This document shows positions 43,944 through 51,690 of a stretch of 64,000 bases of DNA, piece after piece; positions within the stretch are counted from its first letter, which is position 1, and every line of letters starts with the position of its first letter. The notes beneath the pieces are model-generated. The model did not search any database and was not told the origin of the DNA. It saw nothing but the letters and a program-made list of their open reading frames with translations. A program made the translations under genes and the position numbers. The DNA comes from Chloroflexus sp. Y-396-1 (lineage in GTDB: Bacteria > Chloroflexota > Chloroflexia > Chloroflexales > Chloroflexaceae). The DNA lies in contig NZ_KI911784.1 of NCBI RefSeq assembly GCF_000516515.1, forward strand, positions 4,192,633-4,256,632, in the 5' to 3' direction.

Positions 43944-45293
43944 TCAACCATCTGCAGCCGCTAATGTGGCCGTTGCACCAAGTGGCCTTGCTTCACCGCG
44001 CGCAAAACTGGGAACGTCAACTTGCTGTAAGATCGCAATACAGGCGATCAGGCCAAGCGCCTCTAACAGAAAGACACTGGCGTAGGCAATGGCATACGAC
44101 CCGCTAATGCCGAGTGCAACATCGCGTACCGCACCACCGGCAAAAATCCCCAGACCTCGGAAAAGGAGTTGGGTCATCGACCAGAGGCCGAGATAAGCTG
44201 CCGCATGGCGTTCGGTAGTCATTGCGGCTAAGAGCGAAACCGCTCCTACGGTGTAAATACCAAAGCCCAGGCCAAACATCACCAGTACCGGGATTAGAAG
44301 CACCTGCCATTCTGTGACTGCCAGAACGCTCAGGAGAAAGAGCGGCAACGCAGTCAGCGCCAAGCCAATCTTGGTTACACCGGTCTGCTCGTGCGCAGCG
44401 CGATGGCGGGTGAAATAGACGGTTGCCAGCAGACTGATCACGACACCAACACCCCAATAGGCGTTGAAGCGCGTGGTCTGGCCGTTATCAAGCCCAAACA
44501 CATCGCCGCCAAACGGTTCGAGGACCGCATCCTGGGCAAAGGCACTGACGGCGCCCAACGCCAGAAAGAGGAAAAAGCGGCGTGCGCGCACATCAGACCA
44601 CATCTGGCGTAAGAGGGGTAAGAAAGGCTCAGGTGGAGTTGGATCGACATCAGCAGTTGTACCGGTCGGTTTTTCAGCACCCCAGAGAGCAAAGGCAATA
44701 AAGCCAAACGCAATGGCCATACCGATCAACACCAAGCGCCAGAAGCTCTCCTGGTCGTAGACCGGCATCAACCGACCATAGATCACACCGGCTACCGGAA
44801 AACTGATCACCAGGAAGACCTGCACAATAGCCAGGGCTTGCCCACGGCGGGCTGGTGGTGCGCTATCACGCACCAGACTGAGGTACGTACTGCCAGAAAT
44901 AAGGGTACCGACGCCATAGATGAGAAACGCGAATAGCGCTAACGTCCAACCCGCCACCGATGCGGGATCGGTAGCCAATAACGCGGTCACAATTGGCAGC
45001 AGCGGGAGCGAAAGGAGCATTGGCAAGCGTCCTCCCCAGATGAAGGGCAAGCGACGTAACGTACCGGGGGGACGGAGATCAGAACGGTAACCCGCCCATA
45101 TACTCAGCGGCGCCAATAGATACCGCAAGGCCGAAAGGAGCGCGACCGGTGTTGCAGGGAGAGCCAGATCCGTGATCAGTACGCGATTGAGCACTCCTGA
45201 GGTCAACAGATCGATAAATGATGAACCAATGTGAAAGGTACCCAGCTTAAGCGTGCGTGGTACATTCAAACGTTGATCGGTGTCGGTCTTCAC
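43944..45293 (-). CDS. pucC: PucC/BCD-family carrier (bacteriochlorophyll-associated MFS protein)
   Basis: 449 residues; GTG start at 45293 with GGAGGAG upstream. About twelve membrane helices. The sequence (LGTFHIGSSFIDLLTSGVLN, GYRSDLRPPGTLRRLPFIWG, RDSAPPARRGQALAIVQV) fits the BCD family, which in other phototrophs is needed for assembly of light-harvesting complexes and possibly moves bacteriochlorophyll. It lies 3 bp after a MerR/BldC-type regulator gene, so control by that regulator is likely. The pigment role is inferred from the family. Confidence 0.85.
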   Translation of the reverse strand: MKTDTDQRLNVPRTLKLGTFHIGSSFIDLLTSGVLNRVLITDLALPATPVALLSALRYLLAPLSIWAGYRSDLRPPGTLRRLPFIWGGRLPMLLSLPLLPIVTALLATDPASVAGWTLALFAFLIYGVGTLISGSTYLSLVRDSAPPARRGQALAIVQVFLVISFPVAGVIYGRLMPVYDQESFWRLVLIGMAIAFGFIAFALWGAEKPTGTTADVDPTPPEPFLPLLRQMWSDVRARRFFLFLALGAVSAFAQDAVLEPFGGDVFGLDNGQTTRFNAYWGVGVVISLLATVYFTRHRAAHEQTGVTKIGLALTALPLFLLSVLAVTEWQVLLIPVLVMFGLGFGIYTVGAVSLLAAMTTERHAAAYLGLWSMTQLLFRGLGIFAGGAVRDVALGISGSYAIAYASVFLLEALGLIACIAILQQVDVPSFARGEARPLGATATLAAADG

Positions 45294-45296
45294 AGT

Positions 45297-45923
45297 TTAC
45301 TCCTCCGTTTCGTATCCACGAACGACTGCCAGTTGTACCTCGTTGGCAACCCGACTGATTCGGCGTAGCAGCCGGGCACTCTCTGACGGTCGTACATGCG
45401 CTTCTTCGGGAAGGTCCATCGTCGCTTCAACCAGCGAGTCGCGGAAAAACAGCGCGGCGGCGATGGCATCGCTTAACGAGAGACCGGCGTTACGTGCCAG
45501 GCGAGCGTAGCTCTTGCCGACGGCGCGTGCTTCTTCCAGGAGTGGACTCTGCTCATCATGCGTACTCACATACCGCAAAACAATCCCCATAAGTTGCTGA
45601 CCAACTCGCCGCCACGCCAGCCGTTCCTGTTCACTCATCGTTGCCATCCAGGCCGGCACCGATGGCGAATGCGCCAGTTCATTGCGTGTTTGCGCCAGAG
45701 CTTTACTGGCGAGAACACTACTGATCGATTGGGTCGGCAATGGTCGGCGCGATGCCAGCGCTAAAATATCGGCACGCGCAAAACGGCGGTGACCACCCGG
45801 TGTAATGTACACCGGCACTGCGCCTTCATCTGCCCAGCGTCGAAGAGTCGAGGCGTGCACGCCGAGTAACCGACTGGCTGCCGATAATGAGAGATAGGTT
45901 GGTGGTTCCTTATCGTCCATCAT
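45297..45923 (-). CDS. MerR/BldC-type HTH regulator with all-helical C-terminal domain
   Basis: 208 residues. The N-terminal part (YLSLSAASRLLGVHASTLRRW, then YITPGGHRRFARADIL) is a winged helix of the MerR/BldC kind. The C-terminal 110 residues are helical (LGKSYARLAR-like, LSLSDAIAAALFFRDSLVEA) and may be a sensing or dimer domain; no B12-binding motif of the CarH type is present. It is the first gene of an operon with pucC, so it may tie light-harvesting assembly to a signal. Three 10-bp direct repeats just upstream are a likely own operator. Confidence 0.8.
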   Translation of the reverse strand: MMDDKEPPTYLSLSAASRLLGVHASTLRRWADEGAVPVYITPGGHRRFARADILALASRRPLPTQSISSVLASKALAQTRNELAHSPSVPAWMATMSEQERLAWRRVGQQLMGIVLRYVSTHDEQSPLLEEARAVGKSYARLARNAGLSLSDAIAAALFFRDSLVEATMDLPEEAHVRPSESARLLRRISRVANEVQLAVVRGYETEE

Positions 45924-45929
45924 CGTAAT

Positions 45930-45964
45930 CTACACAAAACTACTCAAAACTATACTAAAGTATA
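45930..45964 (-). promoter_or_regulatory. Operator/promoter candidate: three 10-bp direct repeats plus a palindrome
   Basis: CTACACAAAA, CTACTCAAAA and CTATACTAAA follow each other at 10-bp steps (45930-45959), one DNA turn apart. TATACT-AA-AGTATA (45951-45964) is a perfect palindrome and offers -10-like sequence on both strands. The HTH gene starts 7 bp away. BldC-type proteins are known to bind direct repeats head to tail, so autoregulation is plausible. Confidence 0.5.
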
Positions 45965-45969
45965 ACACA

Positions 45970-46003
45970 TCTCCCGCCAGGTTCTTCACCATCTGGCGGG
46001 AGA
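45970..46003 (-). terminator. Terminator hairpin after the nitroreductase gene
   Basis: TCTCCCGCCAG and CTGGCGGGAGA form a perfect 11-bp stem around 12 bases. It begins 26 bp past the nitroreductase stop. Confidence 0.65.
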
Positions 46004-46029
46004 GCGACATGATCGTGCGAAATGTTGTC

Positions 46030-46860
46030 TTATTTCAACCGAAAACCAAGGCGATGCAGCACATCGCGCAACACATCTCGGCCCGATAACGTATGTGGTC
46101 CGGCTACACGACGGGCAGAGTGATCGACCCAATCGCCTTCAACGTTCATCTGTTGAGCAGCGTAGAATGCTTTCATTGTCTCATTGTAACGCTCTACTGC
46201 TGGTGGAATCTGTTCAGGCCGGTACACTTCACGGTGAAGGACGGCATCCTGCGGAAGGCGCGGCTTGATGGCCGCCGGTCGAGCTGGGTTAGGGCGACCA
46301 ACGCACATCCCAAAGACCGGCATTACCAGCGGAGGAAGCTGTAACTCTGCGGCTACTTCGAGTGGATGATTGCGAATAGCACCGATGTAGACAGTGCCAA
46401 GACCGAGCGACTCGGCAGCAACAACGGCGTTTTGAGCAGCGAGCGCTGCATCGATGACGCCAACCAACCACATTTCGAGGTAGTCAAGACCTTCGTGTGG
46501 CATCTGACGCGCCGCTGCTGCCTGAGCAATGCGGGCCAGATCGGCTAGCCAGACGAGAAAGAGTGGCGCACGTCGAATCTGGTTTTGGTCGCCCGCTAGC
46601 GTAGCCAATCGATGTTTCCGTTCTGGATCGGTGACTGCCACTACACTCCAGGTTTGCAAGTTTGAAGAAGTAGCTGCCGACTGCGCAGCGGCGATCATGG
46701 TCTCTAGCGTTCCCTCTGGGAGCGGCTCATTGCTGTATGAACGTACCGAGCGGTGGCTCAGTAACAGGTCGATAACCGGACTGCTGATAATTGAGGGCGG
46801 AATATCATCACCGTAACGCTGGCGTAAGAGTTCCTGAGTTGTTATTGTGGTCTCGGTCAT
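46030..46860 (-). CDS. Nitroreductase-family FMN oxidoreductase (NfsA-like)
   Basis: 276 residues. NAD(P)H-dependent flavoenzyme that reduces nitro groups, quinones or flavins. The FMN-binding start LLLSHRSVRSYSNEPLPEGTL, then AAAQSAATSSNLQTWSVVAV, and LGLGTVYIGAIRNHP with MPVFGMCVGRPNP are typical of the NfsA/FRP branch. It appears to be a single-gene unit ending in a strong hairpin. Confidence 0.9.
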   Translation of the reverse strand: MTETTITTQELLRQRYGDDIPPSIISSPVIDLLLSHRSVRSYSNEPLPEGTLETMIAAAQSAATSSNLQTWSVVAVTDPERKHRLATLAGDQNQIRRAPLFLVWLADLARIAQAAAARQMPHEGLDYLEMWLVGVIDAALAAQNAVVAAESLGLGTVYIGAIRNHPLEVAAELQLPPLVMPVFGMCVGRPNPARPAAIKPRLPQDAVLHREVYRPEQIPPAVERYNETMKAFYAAQQMNVEGDWVDHSARRVAGPHTLSGRDVLRDVLHRLGFRLK

Positions 46861-47448
46861 ACGTTATTGTTCCTCGTCTTTGTTTCTGTCATGTCAAATA
46901 TACTACGAATTATACTCGATAGCTTGACATCAATGCGACGCAACTTTTACCAGCAATAAGGTGTCCCCCCTCCCAACATCGTTCAGCTAAAGGGGAGCGC
47001 CTCTTTCAAAGCCGCTAAGGGGCGATAGGTTGGAGAGACGGAGAGGGGTGGATAGCGGCGGTGTGTGGGTGGGACGAGGAACCTCCGCCGACAGTTGCGA
47101 GGATGGGCAGAGGATTGGGGGCTAGGGGGGAAGGTGAAGGGCACCACCCGTTTCCATCGCCTCAAAGAGACGCATGCGTTGCTCGCCAACATTCCCCGAA
47201 CCATTTTGAAGATGCCACAGGTGGCCGCGACAATCGTCACGGAGCGTCTCTCCAACCTATCCTGTTCAGCAGCAGACCGATCGGGGCGCAACAGCGCTAC
47301 GCCCGTCTATCCATCGATGGGTTACACCGCTGCACCGTGAGACGATTCTTCAGATAGACGCTAATAGAGCGGGTTGGCAACCCGCCCCTACGATACAAAA
47401 TATCAGTTTGTCCTACGCACAAGATGAACAGGATGTTCGAGCACGCGC
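46861..47448. other. Gene-free spacer, 588 bp, with one short palindromic repeat
   Basis: GCGGGTT-GGC-AACCCGC at 47369-47385 belongs to the GGGCGGGTT repeat type. The open frames around 46983-47357 overlap on both strands and lack ribosome sites; none is supported. Confidence 0.55.
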
Positions 47449-49428
47449 TCAATTGCTCGAGTCGGATGCTGGCGACTGTTCACCCGCCGGATCATCCCGA
47501 CGTTGGGCATCAATAATCGTGATCTCCGGCTTTGGTCGATTTGGTGTTGGCAGCGCAACCGTCTCACGGCGACGGCGAACCAGGGTGGTTTGCGAACGGG
47601 TCAGCGCGGCAGCGAAACCGAAAGCCGGTCGTTCAGGCTTCTCATTTGGTGGCAGATATGGGTGTTCAGCTTCAACTCGCGCCAATATCTCCTTCACATC
47701 AATGTCGGTCAGCTCATTGCGTAGGATCAACGCTTCGGCGATAGCGATCACAGCCATGCGGTTCTGCTCAAGCATTTGCTTCACGATCCGGTACTGCTCT
47801 TGCAGAATTGCTTCGACGCGCGGTTTGACATCGGGCGCCGATAGACCCTGCATCCCGAACAGTAGGTAAGAGAAGAAGCTGTTGTCCATACCATAGGCGC
47901 CAACCATCATCGCAGCGATACCGGTAGCACTCTGAAGATCGCTGGTGACGCCGCTCATCTGTGTGCCAAGGAAGAGTTCTTCGGCTGCTCGGCTGGCCAG
48001 TGCAATCTTGATCCGATCAAGCAGCTCTTCCCGGGTACGGGTATGAATCTCCTCTTCTGGTTTCCAGGCTGCGAAACCGAGCGCATTCCCATGGCGCACG
48101 ATAGTCACCTTAGTCAGCCGCTCCTTCTTCAGCAATTTCACGGCTGCATAAGCATGACCTGCCTCATGGTAAGCAATACGACGCCGCTCTTCATACGACA
48201 TACTGCGGATTGGTTGCTTTAGCCCCCACTCGTGAATCTCGCGAGCCTGGGTGAAATCCCAGTAGTTAATCGCCGACCGCCCATCGAAGTGCGCGTGGAT
48301 CGTCGCTTCGTTGATGACGTACTTAATTGCCACAGGTGTATAGCCAATCGTATCGGCGACCATGCGATCAATCGGCATTGGTTCATGCTTTACTTTACTT
48401 AGGTAATATTCGATCACCTCACGGCGACCATCAGCATCGGGTGGCTCTACTGCTATCTTGCGGTCGAAACGACCGGGACGGAGGAGCGCAGCATCGAGGG
48501 TTTCTGCAAGGTTGGTGGCCGCCATCGTCAACACGGGAGGCATCTCCGCTTTACCGCGGCGCAGTCCAACTAGGCGGAGAAGCTTCCCCCACCAGGTTTG
48601 CTCCTGCGGTGGTGGATCCATCTGGAGCAACAACTCGTTGAGCAGGCTGCTGCCGCCACCCATCATACCGCCAACCCCCATCACCACGTTCTCGCGGTTG
48701 TTCATTCCGGCACCGGCTGCCCCTGCGCCCATGAGGTTTGGGCTACGAGCCATCCCGATAGCGTCAATTTCATCAATGAAGAGGATGCACGCACCGTACT
48801 CACGCGCCAAACGACGAGCCTTGCGGTACAGGTTCATCACCTTAATATTGCCCATACCCATCCATGCCGAGAGCAGCGATGGGGCGCTGAGATAACCAAA
48901 CGGCACGCCAGCTTCGGTAGAAATAGCTTGTGCCAAGTAGCTTTTCCCGGTACCGGGCGGGCCAACCAGTAGAATGCCACGGGTAACTTCGCCACCCATC
49001 TGTTTAAACTCTTTGGCCCCCTTAAGCAAGGTTACCACCCGACGGGCAGCTTCCAAGACTTCTGGATTACCACGATAATCCTTGAAACTCACCCCGGTCT
49101 CACCGGGCTTTACCCAGTAAATACGGGTGCGGGCCATGAAAAAGTACATGAGCCAGAATTGAAAGCCGATGAAGAAGAATAGATAGACGGCTACCGGGAT
49201 GATTTGTAGAATAATGTCACCGATTTCGCCGGTGATGATGACATTGAATATTCCCGGTAACAGATTCACTGCCAGCCAGACACCGATCGCCAAAAACAGC
49301 ATCGCTCGCAAGAACCGGAAGAGTTTCCAATTCCAGCGCTCGAAGAGTTTAGCGATCTTCTTTTCCAGCTCTTGCTCGCGATTAGTAGTGTTCTGGTCAG
49401 GGGTTGGGCGGTAAGGCTCAATTGCCAT
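47449..49428 (-). CDS. FtsH-like membrane AAA+ zinc metalloprotease, divergent
   Basis: 659 residues. Two membrane helices (about 40-62 and 72-98) enclose only a short loop, much shorter than the periplasmic domain of classical FtsH. The AAA domain has Walker A GPPGTGKS (156-163), Walker B ILFIDEID (215-222) and the second region of homology AATNLAETLDAALLRPGRFD. Between them is an insertion rich in Gly and Met (about 230-260). The protease site HEAGH (421-425) and the third ligand Asp in SDLQSATG are present. It unfolds and degrades membrane or soluble proteins. The short loop and the insertion set it apart from the housekeeping enzyme, which would be encoded elsewhere. Confidence 0.88.
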   Translation of the reverse strand: MAIEPYRPTPDQNTTNREQELEKKIAKLFERWNWKLFRFLRAMLFLAIGVWLAVNLLPGIFNVIITGEIGDIILQIIPVAVYLFFFIGFQFWLMYFFMARTRIYWVKPGETGVSFKDYRGNPEVLEAARRVVTLLKGAKEFKQMGGEVTRGILLVGPPGTGKSYLAQAISTEAGVPFGYLSAPSLLSAWMGMGNIKVMNLYRKARRLAREYGACILFIDEIDAIGMARSPNLMGAGAAGAGMNNRENVVMGVGGMMGGGSSLLNELLLQMDPPPQEQTWWGKLLRLVGLRRGKAEMPPVLTMAATNLAETLDAALLRPGRFDRKIAVEPPDADGRREVIEYYLSKVKHEPMPIDRMVADTIGYTPVAIKYVINEATIHAHFDGRSAINYWDFTQAREIHEWGLKQPIRSMSYEERRRIAYHEAGHAYAAVKLLKKERLTKVTIVRHGNALGFAAWKPEEEIHTRTREELLDRIKIALASRAAEELFLGTQMSGVTSDLQSATGIAAMMVGAYGMDNSFFSYLLFGMQGLSAPDVKPRVEAILQEQYRIVKQMLEQNRMAVIAIAEALILRNELTDIDVKEILARVEAEHPYLPPNEKPERPAFGFAAALTRSQTTLVRRRRETVALPTPNRPKPEITIIDAQRRDDPAGEQSPASDSSN

Positions 49429-49571
49429 GCACGACTCCCGTTTCTCTATGGATAACTAAACCGTATCAGGATAGCACCAGTATGAGGGGGTTGTTCTAGC
49501 TACTGTATAATGAAGTATACCGATGGAAAGATATTCGGTCAAGGCAAGAAAAATGAGAAAGCTCTAAGGAA

Positions 49572-50369
49572 ATGCGAGCGGTTAGCCGGCGACGATGGAT
49601 TGATGGTCTGGCAGTGGTAGTGTTACTGGCTTACGGCTGGTTGGCTTGGAGTGTACAGTCCGGTACTCCTGCTATCGATCCGGTGTACGCCAGCATACGT
49701 GAGCGGGGTGTCTTGCGGGTAGCTGTTGATGCCGGGTATCGGCCATTTGTCGAAGAACGTAATAGTGAGCTAGTTGGTTTTGACATTGACCTAGTCCAGG
49801 CGCTGGCAAATGAAATGGGAGTAGAGGTTACGTTTGTGCGGAGTGGATTTGATGCGCTGTACGACCAGCTAACCAGTCGCCAGGCCGATCTGATTGCCTC
49901 GGCATTGCCATACGCGCCAGAGCAGGGGTATCGCGCCCGGTTTTCGCGTCCGTATTTCGACGGTGGGTTAATGTTGGTAACCACTCCGGAGAGTAAGATT
50001 ACCGGTCTTGCCGATCTCCGTGAGCGTTCAATTGGCGTCGTGCTAGGAAGTGAGGGTGATGCTCTGGTTCGTCGGTTTGCTTTGACAACGCCAGTAGCGC
50101 GTTATGCTGCCGATGAGCCTGGGCCTTTGATTGATGCCTTGCGGGCTAGAGCGATAGATGCAGTGATTCTCGACCACGTTACTGCCTTGGGTGTGGTAGC
50201 AACTGGTGATCTCCGTATCGCTACAGCCTTGAGCTATGAGCCGTATGTCTTGGCGATGCCAGCAGCAGCGTTTCAGCTTGAGTACGAGATCAATCGTGCC
50301 CTTACCCGTTTGGATGAGCAGGGTGTGCTGATCGAGTTGCAGCGTCGCTGGATGATGCCTGATCGGTGA
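49572..50369 (+). CDS. Family 3 extracellular solute-binding protein (amino-acid type)
   Basis: 265 residues from ATG 49572 with AAGGA upstream. One N-terminal hydrophobic segment (LAVVVLLAYGWLAWSV) acts as signal or anchor. The binding fold is typical: GVLRVAVDAGYRPFVEE, ELVGFDIDLVQALANEMGVE, LTSRQADLIASALPY, RARFSRPYFDGGLMLV. These bind amino acids for ABC importers or serve as sensor parts. No permease or ATPase gene is adjacent, so it is an orphan here. Confidence 0.88.
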   Translation: MRAVSRRRWIDGLAVVVLLAYGWLAWSVQSGTPAIDPVYASIRERGVLRVAVDAGYRPFVEERNSELVGFDIDLVQALANEMGVEVTFVRSGFDALYDQLTSRQADLIASALPYAPEQGYRARFSRPYFDGGLMLVTTPESKITGLADLRERSIGVVLGSEGDALVRRFALTTPVARYAADEPGPLIDALRARAIDAVILDHVTALGVVATGDLRIATALSYEPYVLAMPAAAFQLEYEINRALTRLDEQGVLIELQRRWMMPDR

Positions 50370-50727
50370 TACGCTGCCTGTTGTGGTGTGCCACACTGTT
50401 CCCGCTACATATCACCCAGTCTCTACCCCTGCACCGACCGGCCTGATCGTCAAGCACAGGGGAGTTCGCAGACCATCGTCAACATAGGAAGCTGCCTATG
50501 CTGCCGACAGTTGGGAACCGACCGATTCCGTGCATCCCCCCCTTCGCTACCGGTCAGGCGGCAACCGTTACACCCCTTGTGCTGGCCGCTGCCTGCCACG
50601 ATCACGGTGCGTCCGAACAAGGCGACGTACCAATACGCCCGCCAATGGCGACGGGGCGGGGCGCATACCACCTCTACAATACGATGGGCACGGGTGGTTC
50701 CCAGTGCCGCCGTGCCCCTTCCATGCC
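50370..50727. other. Spacer with a hairpin after torD
   Basis: GGGCACGG (50686-50693) and CCGTGCCC (50710-50717) can pair 10 bp past the torD-like stop, a possible terminator without a T-run. No gene is supported in this 358-bp stretch. Confidence 0.4.
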
Positions 50728-51690
50728 CTACCCTGGCTGTTGTGATTCCAAACCGGTACGAACGATGTGGATGCTCTGCGTAAGCCGTTGCAACCACGGT
50801 TGCAGTAACGGCTGCCAGGCCGATTGAGTAGCGATCAGACGGTGCAGTTCTTGTATTTCATTTGACATAATATTTGCAAGCGCAGTAACCAGATCGAGCA
50901 CCTGCTCAAACTGCCCTGCCGTCTCGAAGAGGGTTCGCACCATCGTGAAGCGATCACCGATAGGAACTGAAAAGCTCAACTGACGGGCAAGTATCGTACA
51001 ATCGGCGCGACTGAGGAAGATTCCCGCTCGCACCGGTGTGATCAGGTGGCGAACGAGCGCACCAAGTTCATCGACGTCTGCCGGAGCTGTCGCCGATTGT
51101 AATGGGATGTATGCCGGGAGGGTGGGTACCGACGGAGAGAGCCGCTCGAGTTCGCTACCGATGAATTCAACGGTGAGCCTTGCCAGAGTCTGGTAGAACG
51201 GATGGGCCGGAATACGTTGCACGGCCCGCGCCCAAACAGGTACCCAGACCGCAAGATGGTCAATAAGAAAACCGGCCATCTGTTGCCGTGCCCAATGGTA
51301 GTGGTCTGGATTCCCGTCGGCCAATGCGGTTGCTTCGGTAGCGATCAGCCGCGCCAGAAAGATGAACTCCAAGCCGAGATGATCGGGCGCGCCCACGTTT
51401 TGCGTTGGCAAGAACCCACAGGCATTGTAGGTAACAGCAACCTGCTCGGCGGTTGCCGTGTTGAGCATAAGCTCCTCGTCGCGGTACAGCGACTCGTAGG
51501 GGTAGACATTACGCCCGAAAACGTACTCGTAGGCAACCGCCAGCGCTTCTGGCCGATCATCGGTTATTGCAGCTAGATGAGCTAGTACTGCCGCCTCCTC
51601 CCATAAAGCAGGCGAAGGAGGCGCGAGCAGTAATCGACCAAGCATATCGGCCAGGTTCTGACGAGCTACCAGGGTCGTATAGTCGTTCAC
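50728..51690 (-). CDS. TorD/DmsD-family molybdoenzyme chaperone
   Basis: 320 residues, all-helical. Such chaperones bind the catalytic subunit during insertion of the molybdenum cofactor. The core is AVAYEYVFGRNVYPYESLYRD, the family's YxxLF/P-type segment, then ACGFLPTQNVGAPDHLGLEFIFLARL with the conserved H-x3-ELEF-like stretch. It is longer than E. coli TorD by a C-terminal extension of about 120 residues. Its start overlaps the end of the catalytic subunit gene by 4 bp (ATGA), which fits the chaperone role. Confidence 0.87.
   Translation of the reverse strand: MNDYTTLVARQNLADMLGRLLLAPPSPALWEEAAVLAHLAAITDDRPEALAVAYEYVFGRNVYPYESLYRDEELMLNTATAEQVAVTYNACGFLPTQNVGAPDHLGLEFIFLARLIATEATALADGNPDHYHWARQQMAGFLIDHLAVWVPVWARAVQRIPAHPFYQTLARLTVEFIGSELERLSPSVPTLPAYIPLQSATAPADVDELGALVRHLITPVRAGIFLSRADCTILARQLSFSVPIGDRFTMVRTLFETAGQFEQVLDLVTALANIMSNEIQELHRLIATQSAWQPLLQPWLQRLTQSIHIVRTGLESQQPG

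Noticed and set aside
45297-45923. CarH/LitR-type B12 photoreceptor
   Set aside because: The C-terminal domain lacks the B12-binding motif and is too short, although the MerR-like HTH and the light-harvesting context suggested it.
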